From Nostocoides sp. (GTDB taxonomy: Bacteria > Actinomycetota > Actinomycetes > Actinomycetales > Dermatophilaceae), in assembly GCA_016716625.1 (NCBI GenBank), contig JADJVJ010000006.1, positions 620,001 to 684,000 of the forward strand: 64,000 nt of DNA, written 5' to 3'. A program made the translations under genes and the position numbers. The stretch's first letter is position 1. The number at the start of each line of letters is the position of its first letter. Positions 18,767 to 27,503 of this stretch are shown here, one piece after another. Below the pieces are notes generated by a model, which did not search any database, was not told the origin of the DNA, and was given only the letters and a program-made list of their open reading frames with translations.

Positions 18767-21007
18767 GTGACCGCACCGCACGTCGAGTCCACCCATCGCG
18801 GGATCGACGCCGACCACACCGACCCCTCGGCCGGCCAGATCGCCCTCGAGCAGGAGCACGTCGATCTGGTCTACCGCGAACTCGCCAAGGCCGCCGAGCG
18901 GGTCGCCGGGGTGGAGGCTGACGGCCTGGCCCGGGGGCGCACCGACCGCACCGGCGACGTCCGCGACGAGGAGGTCACCGGCCTCTTCGAACGTGATGCC
19001 CTCGTCTTCGCCGCCGCTCGCCGACGCTCCATGCTCCAGACCGAGCACGAGGGACTTGTCTTTGGGCGCCTCGACCTCGGCCCGGAACCCGTCGGATCCC
19101 CGCATACCGGCCGCGAGGTTCGCTACGTCGGTCGCCTCGGCGTGCGCGACGACGACTACGAACCGCTCGTCATCGACTGGCGGGCTCCGGCCGCCGCGCC
19201 CTTCTACCGGGCGACGCCGGTGGACCCCCAGGGCGTGGTCCGCCGCCGCGTGCTCCGTTCCCGAGGCGAACAGGTCGTCGGAGTCGAGGACGACCTCATG
19301 GTCCCGGAGGCACCCGCGGACATCGTCGTCGTCGGGGACGGGGCTCTGCTTGCGGCCCTGACCCGCACGCGTGGTGGGCGGATGCGGGACATCGTCGCGA
19401 CGATCCAGCGCCACCAGGACGAGGCGATCCGCGCACCCTCGCGGGGAGTCACCGAGATCACCGGGGGCCCTGGTACCGGCAAGACCGTCGTGGCCCTGCA
19501 CCGGGCGGCCTACCTGCTCTACAGCGAGCGCCGGCGGTTCGAGTCCGGGGGCGTGCTCGTCGTCGGGCCATCCGCGGCGTACACGGCATACATCGAGCGG
19601 GTGTTGCCCTCGCTCGGGGAGGACGTTGTCGCGTTGCGCGCGCTCGGCGACCTCGTCGACGGCGTCACCGCGGAGCGGCCGGACGCGCCCGAGGTGGCCG
19701 CGATCAAGGGCAGCCCGCAGATCCGCGAAGTGCTTCGCCGGGCCGCTGCGGAGCCACCCGCGGGCGCTCCGCCGATGCTCAGGGCCTTCGTCGGGGGACA
19801 CGCCGTGCGGCTCGACCCGCCGGTGCTCGAGCGGATCCGTCGGGACCTGCTGCGTACTCACCAGCACAACCTGGCCGCCGACTCCGCCCGCGAGGCCTTG
19901 GCCCACGCTGCCTGGCGGTCGGTCGACATGGGGGATCGGGATGCCTTCCTCGACGCGTTCGACAGCTCCCGGGAGATCGACGACTTCGTCCTCGCCTGGT
20001 GGCGCCCGCTTGACCCCCGTGAGGTGCTGCTCACCCTCGCCGACACCGACACCGCATACCGGATCACCCGCGGAGTGCTCGCCCAGGAGGAGGCGGCGGC
20101 GTTGGCCCGGTCGTATCGGGACGCGCTCGAGGTGGGGTCGTGGACGGTGGCTGACGTGGCACTCATCGACGACCTTCTCGCCCGCCTCGGGGAACTGCCC
20201 GAGCAGGAGCGCGAAGACTCCGGCTTCTATGACATCGAGGAGCTCGACAACCTGTCCGCGTATGGCGTGCAGGACGTTCGCGCCGGCCTCGACCGTGGCC
20301 GCCGGGTCGGCTCCGGCCAGGCCGTCATCACCCCGAGCGATGCTCGCGAGAGGCTCCTCATGGGCCGGCTTGAGCGGTCCCGGTCCTATGCCGGGGTGCT
20401 CGTCGACGAGGCTCAGGACCTCTCACCCATGCAGTGGCGGATGGTCGGCCGTCGAGGCCGCGGGGCCTCGTGGACCGTCGTCGGCGACGCCGCCCAGTCC
20501 TCCTGGGAGGATCGGGTCGAGGCCGCGGCCGCTCGGGACGAAGCGTTCGGGAGTGCCCCACGCCAGCGGTTCCACATGGACACCAACTACCGCAATGCCC
20601 GGGAGATCTTCGACTACGCCCGGGACCGGATCCTGCCCGTGGTGCCGGACGCCGACATCCCGGTCGCGGTCCGCGAGACCGGGGTACTGCCGGTCGAGAT
20701 CACGGCCGACGCGTTCGGCCTGGTCGCGGCGGTGACCGAGGCGGTGCAAGGCCACCTCGAGGAGCTGGACGGCGCGGTCGCGGTGATCGCCCCGACGCGA
20801 TGGCTCGAGCGACTCACCCCGCTGGAACGTCAGGGCGACGGTCGGGTCCGGGTGATCGACCCACTCTCGAGCAAGGGCCTGGAATGGGACGCCACCGTGG
20901 TCGTTGATCCGGCGACCATCGTGGAGGCGTCTGCTGGCGGAATGCGGGCGCTCTACGTGGCCCTGACCCGGGCGGCCCACCGAATGACCGTGGTCCATCT
21001 CGACTGA
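18767..21007 (+). CDS. helR: HelD/HelR-type UvrD-like ATPase acting on RNA polymerase
   Basis: A 746-residue SF1-like protein. A charged N-terminal coiled-coil arm precedes the ATPase domain. Walker A is GGPGTGKT with Lys at about residue 239. The Walker B-like stretch is GVLVDEAQDLSPMQW, the arginine/Q motifs include DTNYRNAREIF, and the C-terminal motif is YVALTRAAHRM. In the HelD family the arms enter the RNA polymerase channels and free stalled or inhibitor-bound polymerase; actinobacterial HelR gives tolerance to rifamycins. The GTG start at 18767 follows ggagag by 7 bases; the frame is open upstream. I looked for a rifamycin-associated element before it and did not see one. It follows the HTH gene by 67 bases and may be co-transcribed. 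The symbol rests on class resemblance. Confidence 0.82.
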   Translation: MTAPHVESTHRGIDADHTDPSAGQIALEQEHVDLVYRELAKAAERVAGVEADGLARGRTDRTGDVRDEEVTGLFERDALVFAAARRRSMLQTEHEGLVFGRLDLGPEPVGSPHTGREVRYVGRLGVRDDDYEPLVIDWRAPAAAPFYRATPVDPQGVVRRRVLRSRGEQVVGVEDDLMVPEAPADIVVVGDGALLAALTRTRGGRMRDIVATIQRHQDEAIRAPSRGVTEITGGPGTGKTVVALHRAAYLLYSERRRFESGGVLVVGPSAAYTAYIERVLPSLGEDVVALRALGDLVDGVTAERPDAPEVAAIKGSPQIREVLRRAAAEPPAGAPPMLRAFVGGHAVRLDPPVLERIRRDLLRTHQHNLAADSAREALAHAAWRSVDMGDRDAFLDAFDSSREIDDFVLAWWRPLDPREVLLTLADTDTAYRITRGVLAQEEAAALARSYRDALEVGSWTVADVALIDDLLARLGELPEQEREDSGFYDIEELDNLSAYGVQDVRAGLDRGRRVGSGQAVITPSDARERLLMGRLERSRSYAGVLVDEAQDLSPMQWRMVGRRGRGASWTVVGDAAQSSWEDRVEAAAARDEAFGSAPRQRFHMDTNYRNAREIFDYARDRILPVVPDADIPVAVRETGVLPVEITADAFGLVAAVTEAVQGHLEELDGAVAVIAPTRWLERLTPLERQGDGRVRVIDPLSSKGLEWDATVVVDPATIVEASAGGMRALYVALTRAAHRMTVVHLD

Positions 21008-21010
21008 GCT

Positions 21011-21074
21011 GGTCAGTCCGGTCGGTCAGTCAGTCCGGCCAGCCCGGCCGGTCGGTCAGTCCGGTCGGTCAGTC
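21011..21074. repeat. Duplicated 21-mer between helR and purA
   Basis: The 21-base string ggtcagtccggtcggtcagtc occurs at 21011-21031 and again at 21054-21074. The 22 bases between the copies hold the inverted repeat CCGGcc-agcc-CGGCCGG. The second copy contains the purA stop codon. It is a low-complexity array in the gap between convergent genes, possibly acting in termination. Confidence 0.8.
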
Positions 21075-22370
21075 GAGGAGCGGGTGCCGCTCGATGATCT
21101 CGTGCCGTCCCGGCCCGACCCCGATCGCGGAGACCCGGGCCCCGATGAGCTCCTCCAGCCGCAGCACATAGGCCTGGGCGTTCTCCGGCAGGTCCTCGAA
21201 CCGGCGGCAGCCGGTGATGTCCTCCCACCAGCCCGGCAGTTCCTCGAAGATCGGGGTGGCGTGATGAAAGTCGCTCTGGTTGACCGGCATCTCGTCGTGC
21301 CGCACCCCGTCGACGTCATACGCCACGCAGATCGGCACCGTGTCCAGACCGGTGAGCACATCGAGCTTGGTCACCACGAAGTCGGTCACCCCATTGATCC
21401 GGGTGGCGTACCGGCCGATGACCGTGTCCACCCAGCCGCAGCGGCGGGGACGTCCCGTCGTGGTGCCGTACTCGTGCCCGACCTTGCGCAGGGTCTCCCC
21501 GAGGTCGTCGAACAGCTCCGTGGGGAACGGCCCCTCCCCGACCCGGGTCGTGTAGGCCTTCATCACCGCGATGACCCGGGAGACCCTTGTCGGCGGGATC
21601 CCGGAGCCGGTGCAGGCACCCCCGGCCGTGGCCGAGGAGGAGGTGACGAACGGGTAGGTCCCGTGGTCGACGTCGAGCAGCGTCGCCTGGCCGGCCTCGA
21701 GCAGCACGTTCTTGCCGGCCTTGAGGGCCTCCTCGAGGAGCAGCGAGGTGTCGGCGACCATGGGGCGCAACCGCTCGGCATACGAGAGCAGCTCCTCGAC
21801 GACCCGGGCGGCGTCCGCGGCGCGCGTGTTGTAGATCTTGACGAGCACCTGGTTCTTGAACGAGAGCGCCGCCTCGGCCTTCTGCTGCAGGATGTGCGGA
21901 TCGAAGAGGTCTTGCACCCGGATGCCGACCCGGTTCATCTTGTCGGCGTAGGTCGGGCCGATGCCCCGGCCGGTGGTGCCGATCTTGCGGGCCCCGAGGA
22001 AGCGTTCGGTGACTTTGTCCAGCGTGCGGTTGTACGGCGCGATGACGTGCGCGTTGGCGCTGATCAGCAGTCGGGAGGTGTCCACCCCACGGGCGTTCAG
22101 CCCGTCGAGCTCCTGGAAGAGGACGGACAGGTCGATGACGACACCGTTGCCGATGACCGGAACGACGTTGGGGCTGAGGATGCCCGAGGGGAGCAGGTGC
22201 AGGGCGTACTTCTCGCGCGACCCGTCCGGCCCCTCGATGACGACGGTGTGACCCGCGTTGTTGCCGCCGTTGAACTTGACGACGTAGTCGACCGCACTGC
22301 CCATGAGATCGGTCGCCTTGCCCTTGCCCTCGTCACCCCATTGAGCTCCGACGAGCACGATGGCCGGCAT
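21069..22370 (-). CDS. purA: Adenylosuccinate synthetase
   Basis: A 433-residue enzyme: IMP, aspartate and GTP give adenylosuccinate, the first committed step to AMP. Diagnostic N-terminal motifs are QWGDEGKGK (residues 10-18, phosphate loop) and FNGGNNAGHTVV near 34-45. GRGIGPTYADK lies near 135, and the signature GQATLLDVDHGTYPFVT near 225. The length is normal. It lies 31 bases after the HTH gene at 22402 on the same strand, so the two may form one transcript. Its stop codon sits in a repeated 21-mer. Confidence 0.97.
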   Translation of the reverse strand: MPAIVLVGAQWGDEGKGKATDLMGSAVDYVVKFNGGNNAGHTVVIEGPDGSREKYALHLLPSGILSPNVVPVIGNGVVIDLSVLFQELDGLNARGVDTSRLLISANAHVIAPYNRTLDKVTERFLGARKIGTTGRGIGPTYADKMNRVGIRVQDLFDPHILQQKAEAALSFKNQVLVKIYNTRAADAARVVEELLSYAERLRPMVADTSLLLEEALKAGKNVLLEAGQATLLDVDHGTYPFVTSSSATAGGACTGSGIPPTRVSRVIAVMKAYTTRVGEGPFPTELFDDLGETLRKVGHEYGTTTGRPRRCGWVDTVIGRYATRINGVTDFVVTKLDVLTGLDTVPICVAYDVDGVRHDEMPVNQSDFHHATPIFEELPGWWEDITGCRRFEDLPENAQAYVLRLEELIGARVSAIGVGPGRHEIIERHPLLD

Positions 22371-22401
22371 AGGTTGTCCCTTTCGTCGATGTCGCGACGG
22401 G

Positions 22402-23193
22402 TCAGCCTATCGTGGTCCGATCGCCGGCTCCCGCTCGCGCCACGGCTTCCCCGAGCTGGTATCGGGTCTCGACGTTGTGGTGGGCCATGAGCGCGGCGAC
22501 CCGGCGCCTCACCGTGCGGACCCCCAGCCCGAGATGCCGGGCGATGCCCTCGTCCTTCAGGCCCATGCCGAGCAACTCGACGAGGGCGCGGTCCTGGGAA
22601 CGGGTCCTTGCATGGGCCGACGGGATGGGGTTCGACTGCGCCCACTGAGCCTCGAAGTATGCCGTGAACGCGGCGATGTGCAGCGCGTCCCGGATGATGA
22701 CGTAGCCGGAGTCGAGGTCGCCCCAACGGCCGGGGGAGATCACCGCGTCGCTGCCGAAGATGGTGAATTCGGTGGGCGTGCTCGCCATCATCCGTTGGTC
22801 CTCCCCGATGTCGGCCCACCGGTCGACGTGCGCCCAGGCCTCGGTCGAGTCGAGTCCGTCCGCCGGATAGATCGCGCGCACCTGAGCATTCTCGCGGCCC
22901 ATTTCGCGAAGCCTGGTGTAGGCAAGCTCTTCGGCAGCAGGCAGGGACTCGAAGCGGCGAACCATACTGCGGAAGACGGGTGCGGCATGACGCAGAAGGC
23001 GGGCCAGGATGATCATGATCTCGTCGGCCTCGATGACCACGTTGGGCGAGTCCACCGGCAACTGGGCCGCGAGCGTGGTCAGGGTGTCCCGCACGGCATG
23101 CAGTTCGGTCCGGGCGTCATCGAGGTGCTGCTCTTGCCGGTCGAGGTGGGCCGCGAGGCGCTCCAACTTGGGCCCGGTCACGCCCTGAGTCAT
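22402..23193 (-). CDS. LuxR-type HTH regulator, relative of the one at 17659
   Basis: A 263-residue protein. The C-terminal HTH reads DRALVELLGMGLKDEGIARHLGLGVRTVRRRV, ending with ETRYQLGEAV. The N-terminal 50 residues look like a short coiled coil (LERLAAHLDRQEQHLDDARTEL). The middle part, from about 70 to 190, includes FESLPAAEELAYTRLREM and a beta-rich FTIFGSDAVISPGRWG segment, unrecognized by me but reminiscent of the domain before the HTH in TrmB-like actinobacterial regulators. It shares the HTH style with the regulator near purD but is shorter. It lies just before purA on the same strand, so a link to purine or general metabolism is possible but unproven. Confidence 0.72.
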   Translation of the reverse strand: MTQGVTGPKLERLAAHLDRQEQHLDDARTELHAVRDTLTTLAAQLPVDSPNVVIEADEIMIILARLLRHAAPVFRSMVRRFESLPAAEELAYTRLREMGRENAQVRAIYPADGLDSTEAWAHVDRWADIGEDQRMMASTPTEFTIFGSDAVISPGRWGDLDSGYVIIRDALHIAAFTAYFEAQWAQSNPIPSAHARTRSQDRALVELLGMGLKDEGIARHLGLGVRTVRRRVAALMAHHNVETRYQLGEAVARAGAGDRTTIG

Positions 23194-23346
23194 AACACCA
23201 CCCTATCCACGCGGCAACTTCATGCCAACGGCTCGAACTGGACACTGGGTAGGGGCCCCCGATGTGGCAGGGTGGAGGGCGATGCGACCGGTGGTCATAC
23301 TTCACACCAATCGGGTCGCGACCAGGCTCCGTGGCAGGGGCTGAGT

Positions 23347-23374
23347 GGGCTCGAACGACACGTCGTTCGAGCCC
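23347..23374. terminator. Strong hairpin after the fba-DUF3151 unit
   Basis: GGGCTCGAACGA (23347-23358) and TCGTTCGAGCCC (23363-23374) form a perfect 12-base stem with a 4-base loop, 20 bases past the DUF3151 stop. The remaining 195-base gap (23199-23393) presumably holds the promoter of the minus-strand HTH gene; nothing else is seen in it. Confidence 0.75.
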
Positions 23375-23393
23375 TCTCTGGTCCCGGAAGAGA

Positions 23394-23798
23394 TCAGAGA
23401 CCCAGTTCCCGGGCACCCTCAGAGGACGACGCTCGCAGAAACTCCGTACACCGGGCCCGCTCCTCCTCTTCCCCGATCTCCCCGGCAGCCTTCGCCAGGG
23501 CCGCGAGTGCTCGCAGGAAGCCGCGGTTGGGCACGTGCTCCCAGGGCACCGGGCCCTGACCACGCCAACCGGACCGCCGAAGGGAGTCCAGGCCGCGGTG
23601 GTAGCCGGTGCGGGCATACGCGTAGGCCTGGACCGGATGCCCCGCCTCCAGGGCTGCCTCGGCAAGCACCGCCCACGCAAGGCTTGACCCCGGGTAGGCC
23701 GCGGCCACCCGGCCGGGACGCTCGGACCCAGCCGCGATGATGCTCGCGGCCGGGTCCTCGGGCAGGTGCGTGGCGGGGATACCGAGAAGGTCGCTCAT
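23394..23798 (-). CDS. DUF3151 family protein
   Basis: A 134-residue actinobacterial protein of unknown function. It matches my knowledge of DUF3151 by the start LLGIPATHLPEDPAA, the central AYARTGYHRGLDSLRRSGWRG and the following PVPWEHVPNRGFLRALAAL. The helical pattern (AWAVLAEAALEAGHPVQAYAYA) resembles a TPR-like pair of helices. I chose ATG 23798 because it aligns with the usual family N terminus; a GTG at 23804 would add two residues. It follows fba by 22 bases on the same strand, a pairing I recall from other actinobacteria, and is closed by a strong hairpin. Confidence 0.85.
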   Translation of the reverse strand: MSDLLGIPATHLPEDPAASIIAAGSERPGRVAAAYPGSSLAWAVLAEAALEAGHPVQAYAYARTGYHRGLDSLRRSGWRGQGPVPWEHVPNRGFLRALAALAKAAGEIGEEEERARCTEFLRASSSEGARELGL

Positions 23799-23820
23799 GG
23801 CCACAGCGTAGGAGAGATAC

Positions 23821-24852
23821 TCAGCCCTGGTGCGTTCCCGCGGACCTCAGGTTCTGACAGGCCTCGACGACACGAGCAGCCATCGCGGCCTCGGCCTCCT
23901 TGCCCCAGGCGCGCGGGTCGTACTGCTTCTTGTTGCCGACCTCGCCGTCGACCTTGAGCACGCCGTCGTAGTTGCGCAGCATCCACGAGGCGACCGGGCG
24001 GGTGAAGGCGTACTGGGTGTCGGTGTCGACGTTCATCTTCACCACACCGAAGTCCACCGCGTCGGAGATCTCCTGCGGCAGCGAACCCGAGCCACCGTGG
24101 AAGACCAGGTCGAGCGGCTTGGAACCGGCGGCCAGACCCTTGGCGGCGACGACCGCGTCCTGGCACTGCTTGAGGATCTCCGGGCGCAGCTTGACGTTGC
24201 CCGGCTTGTAGACACCGTGCACGTTGCCGAAGGTGAGGGCCGCCATGTAGCGGCCGTTCTCACCCAAGCCGAGCGCCTCAACCGTCGCCAGGGCGTCCTC
24301 GGGCGTGGTGTAGAGCTGCTCGTTGATCTCGTTGGCGACCCCGTCCTCCTCGCCACCGACGACGCCGATCTCCACCTCGAGGATGATCTTGGCAGCGCGA
24401 GCCAGGGCGAGCAGGTCCTTGGCGATCGCGAGGTTCTCGGTGAGCGGCACGGCCGAGCCGTCCCACATGTGGCTCTGGAAGATCGGCAGCCCGGTCTCCT
24501 TGACCTGCTCCGCGCTCGCCGCAATGAGCGGGCGGACGAATCCGTCGAGCTTGTCCTTGGGGCAGTGGTCGGTGTGCAGGGCGATGTTCACCGGGTAGTT
24601 CTTGGCGACCTCCCGCGCGTACGCGGCGAGGGCGAGGGAACCGGTGACCATGTTCTTGATCGTCGAACCGGAGGCGTACTCGGCGCCGCCGGTGGACACC
24701 TGGATGATCCCGTCCGAGCCGGCTTCGGCGAAGCCGCGGATGGCGGCGGTCACCGTCTGGCTGGAGGTGATGTTGATGGCCGGGTAGGCGAACGAGCCGT
24801 TCTTGGCCCGGTCGAGCATGTCGGCGTAGACCTCGGGGGTTGCGATGGGCAC
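23821..24852 (-). CDS. fba: Fructose-bisphosphate aldolase, class II
   Basis: A 343-residue zinc-dependent aldolase of glycolysis and gluconeogenesis, interconverting fructose 1,6-bisphosphate with dihydroxyacetone phosphate and glyceraldehyde 3-phosphate. Zinc and active-site marks include ALHTDHCPKDKLDGF (about residues 91-105), EVEIGVVGGEEDG (about 160-172), GNVHGVYKPG and LVFHGGSGS (about 247-255). This is the long class IIA/actinobacterial type. It starts at ATG 24852 with gagg-like purines upstream. It is divergent from glpD across 150 bases, so glycerol entry and triose metabolism sit side by side. One GTATGCCGT copy lies in that gap, outside any gene. Confidence 0.96.
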   Translation of the reverse strand: MPIATPEVYADMLDRAKNGSFAYPAINITSSQTVTAAIRGFAEAGSDGIIQVSTGGAEYASGSTIKNMVTGSLALAAYAREVAKNYPVNIALHTDHCPKDKLDGFVRPLIAASAEQVKETGLPIFQSHMWDGSAVPLTENLAIAKDLLALARAAKIILEVEIGVVGGEEDGVANEINEQLYTTPEDALATVEALGLGENGRYMAALTFGNVHGVYKPGNVKLRPEILKQCQDAVVAAKGLAAGSKPLDLVFHGGSGSLPQEISDAVDFGVVKMNVDTDTQYAFTRPVASWMLRNYDGVLKVDGEVGNKKQYDPRAWGKEAEAAMAARVVEACQNLRSAGTHQG

Positions 24853-25002
24853 TGCGATCTCCTCGTGAGCGAGTTGGGTGAGTGGCGTTCGTCACCCACG
24901 ATCTTTCCACGTATGCCGTGCGCGGTCACCTTAGGTTTCCCATGCTGAGGAGCACCCCGCGCGGCGGGTCCGAAACGCCCCGCCATACGGGAGAATCAGG
25001 GG

Positions 25003-26706
25003 GTGTTCACCTCCCAACTCAACCCCGCGACCCGAGCCGATGTCCTCGCCCGGGTCGACGCCACCAGTTACGACGTCCTGGTGATCGGCGGTGGCGTGAC
25101 GGGGGCCGGGGTGGCCCTCGACGCGGCCACCCGGGGACTGCGGGTCTGCCTGGTCGAGAAGCGCGACTGGGCGGCCGGAACCTCGAGCCGTTCCGGCAAA
25201 CTCATCCACGGTGGGCTGCGCTACCTTGAGCAACTCGACTTCGGACTGGTGCGCGAGGCGCTCAAGGAGCGGCGGCTCTTCCTCAAGCGGCTCTGCCCGC
25301 ACCTGGCGCGGCCCATCCAGTTCATCTACCCGCTCCGACACCGCGTGTGGGAGCGGGCCTACATGGGCTCCGGGTTGGCGCTCTACGACACCATGGGGGG
25401 CGCCGGCGCGGTCCCCATGCACGGCCATCTCGGGGAGCGCAAGATCCTCGATCTCGCCCCGGGCCTCGAGCCCGGTGAGCTTGTCGGCGGACTCACCTTC
25501 TATGACGTCCAGATCGACGACGCCCGGCACACCTGCGAACTCATCCGCACGGCCGCGGCCAAGGGTGCCGACGTGCTCTCCGCGGTCGCGGTGGAGTCCC
25601 TTGTCGTCGAGGACGTGGACGGCGTGGCCACCGTCTGCGGCGCCGAGGTCCGCGATGCCGAGAGCGGGGCACGGCATACGATCCGGGCTCGGGTCGTGGT
25701 CAACGCGACCGGGGTGTGGAGCGACTCGATCCGGTCGATGGCCCCCGGGGCGCCGTCCTTCAGGGTCCGGGCCTCCAAGGGCATCCACCTCACCGTGCCG
25801 CTGGAGAAGATCGACTCGTCCATCTCGATCTTCGTCCGGGCCGAGGACTCGGTGATCTTCGTGCGCACCTGGGGCGACCACTGGCTCATCGGCACCACCG
25901 ACACGACCTGGTCCGAGGGCCTGGACCACCCGGCCGCGACCTCGGAGGACATCGACTACCTGCTGCGCAACGTCAACCGGGTGCTCCGCCGAAAGCTCAC
26001 CGCGGACGACATCGACGGGGTCTACTCCGGGCTGCGCCCGTTGGTCACCCAGGAGGCAGTGACCACGAACAGCAAGCTGTCCCGGGAACATGCCCTCGAC
26101 CTCGCACCGGGGCTGATCACCATCGCCGGCGGTAAGTACACGACCTACCGCGTCATGGCCGAGGACGTCGTCGACGCGGTGAGCGAGGCGCTCGGTGTGA
26201 CCACGACCTGCCTCACCACCAAGGTCCGCATGCTCGGCGCGCAGGGGCTCGGCTCCGCGCGGACCGGGATCCGGGCCGCGGCCGCGCGCATGGGCCTCGG
26301 GGAGAGTCACGTCGAGCACCTCCTTCGGCGCTACGGCGCGCTCACCGGGGAGCTCCTCGGGCTCATCCAAGAGGATGCCACGCTCGCGCAGCCGATCCCG
26401 GGCGCCGAGAAGTACCTCCGGGTCGAGGCCCGGTATGCCGTCACCCATGAGGGTGCGCTGCACCTCGACGACGTCATCACCCGACGCACCCGGATCGCCA
26501 TCGAGACCCACCATCGCGGCCTGGAGAGCGCACCCGCTATCGCGCGAATCATGGCCGACTTCCTCGGTTGGTCCGCCGAACAGGAGGCGGCCGAGGTCGA
26601 GCATTACCGCGAGCGGGTGCGGGTGGAGCGGCTCGCCGAAAAGGAGTCGACCGACGCCGCGGCGGCAGCGATCCGCGAGGAGGTCCGCGACCTCAGGCTG
26701 GCGTGA
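25003..26706 (+). CDS. glpD: Glycerol-3-phosphate dehydrogenase (FAD-dependent)
   Basis: A 567-residue flavoenzyme that oxidizes glycerol 3-phosphate to dihydroxyacetone phosphate and passes electrons to the quinone pool at the membrane. The FAD-binding motif IGGGVTGAGVALDAATRG lies at about residues 28-45, the family signature SSRSGKLIHGGLRYLEQLDF at about 60-79, and the second FAD region GKYTTYRVMAEDVVD at about 378-392. A C-terminal domain of about 150 residues is present. It starts with GTG at 25003. The end overlaps the convergent GNAT gene by 14 bases. No glpK or glpF is adjacent. Confidence 0.95.
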   Translation: MFTSQLNPATRADVLARVDATSYDVLVIGGGVTGAGVALDAATRGLRVCLVEKRDWAAGTSSRSGKLIHGGLRYLEQLDFGLVREALKERRLFLKRLCPHLARPIQFIYPLRHRVWERAYMGSGLALYDTMGGAGAVPMHGHLGERKILDLAPGLEPGELVGGLTFYDVQIDDARHTCELIRTAAAKGADVLSAVAVESLVVEDVDGVATVCGAEVRDAESGARHTIRARVVVNATGVWSDSIRSMAPGAPSFRVRASKGIHLTVPLEKIDSSISIFVRAEDSVIFVRTWGDHWLIGTTDTTWSEGLDHPAATSEDIDYLLRNVNRVLRRKLTADDIDGVYSGLRPLVTQEAVTTNSKLSREHALDLAPGLITIAGGKYTTYRVMAEDVVDAVSEALGVTTTCLTTKVRMLGAQGLGSARTGIRAAAARMGLGESHVEHLLRRYGALTGELLGLIQEDATLAQPIPGAEKYLRVEARYAVTHEGALHLDDVITRRTRIAIETHHRGLESAPAIARIMADFLGWSAEQEAAEVEHYRERVRVERLAEKESTDAAAAAIREEVRDLRLA

Positions 26707-27484
26707 GCACGTAGGGCGTGGTCGTCGCGACCTGGTGCAGGCCGAGACGGGTGAGGATCGGCCGCGAATCCGGTGAGGTGTCCACCCGGGCGTAGCGGTA
26801 GCCCCGGTCCAGCGCGGTCCGAGCGCGATGCGCGAGCAGGGCACGGTAGAGACCGCGGCCACGCCACCGCGGATCCGTCGAGCCGCCCCACAGGCCGCAG
26901 AAGTCGGTGCCTTCGCTGAACCGCAGGAGCGCGTAGGCGAGCACGGGTCCCGCACTGTCCTGTTCGACCACGGTGGCCACCATGAGGTCGGGCCGCTCCC
27001 GCTGCTCGGCCCGGAGGTGGTCGTGGACCCAGGCCGAGTCGGTGCCCCACACCCCGCCCATGAGGTGTCCGACACGGCGCCAGTCCGTCTCGGACTCGAT
27101 GTCACGCAGGGTGGTCCCCTCGGGGAGCGCGACGTCGTGGACCAGGTCCCCCAACTCCCCCAGCATGAGGACCTCGACCTCCTCCGCAACGAACCCGGCC
27201 GCACTGAGCCGCTCATGCAGCCAGGGCACCGGGTCGGTCGAGTACGTCTTCCACTCCACCCGCTGCCCCCGGCCGGTGAAGAAGGCGACCTGTCGGGCGA
27301 TCCAGTGCTCCGGGTCCTGGCCGAGGCCTTCCGGGCACTCGATCATCGCGCCACGCTGCCCGGGGTCGCTCGGGTAGTTCCGGTGGACCGGCCCGTCCCG
27401 TTCGACGAGGTGACCCGGCACCGTATCCCGGTCGGTGAGCCGGATCTGGACGATGAAGGAGTCGAGGAGCTCGGCGGGCGTCAT
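26693..27484 (-). CDS. GNAT-family N-acetyltransferase
   Basis: A 263-residue protein. The C-terminal half carries the acetyl-CoA site: a beta strand ending LAYALLRFSEG, then WGGSTDPRWRGRGLYRALL (about 208-226), matching the R/Q-x-x-G-x-G/A motif. The N-terminal half may be a degenerate second GNAT domain with QVAFFTGRGQRVEWKTYS. The substrate is unknown. I chose ATG 27484 (MTPAELL); an ATG 12 bases upstream is also possible. Only about 20 bases separate it from the divergent acyltransferase start, so at least one of the pair is probably leaderless or their promoters overlap the genes. Confidence 0.75.
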   Translation of the reverse strand: MTPAELLDSFIVQIRLTDRDTVPGHLVERDGPVHRNYPSDPGQRGAMIECPEGLGQDPEHWIARQVAFFTGRGQRVEWKTYSTDPVPWLHERLSAAGFVAEEVEVLMLGELGDLVHDVALPEGTTLRDIESETDWRRVGHLMGGVWGTDSAWVHDHLRAEQRERPDLMVATVVEQDSAGPVLAYALLRFSEGTDFCGLWGGSTDPRWRGRGLYRALLAHRARTALDRGYRYARVDTSPDSRPILTRLGLHQVATTTPYVLTPA

Positions 27485-27503
27485 GAGCACCATGATGGGG
27501 TGC

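Noticed and set aside
21008..21075. Possible CRISPR fragment because of the repeated 21-mer
   Set aside because: Only two copies exist, the spacing segment is a GC-rich inverted repeat and not a unique spacer, and no cas gene is present.
24931..27216. A 761-residue open frame antisense to glpD
   Set aside because: The GlpD reading is complete with FAD motifs and family signature. The antisense frame shows only compositional bias.
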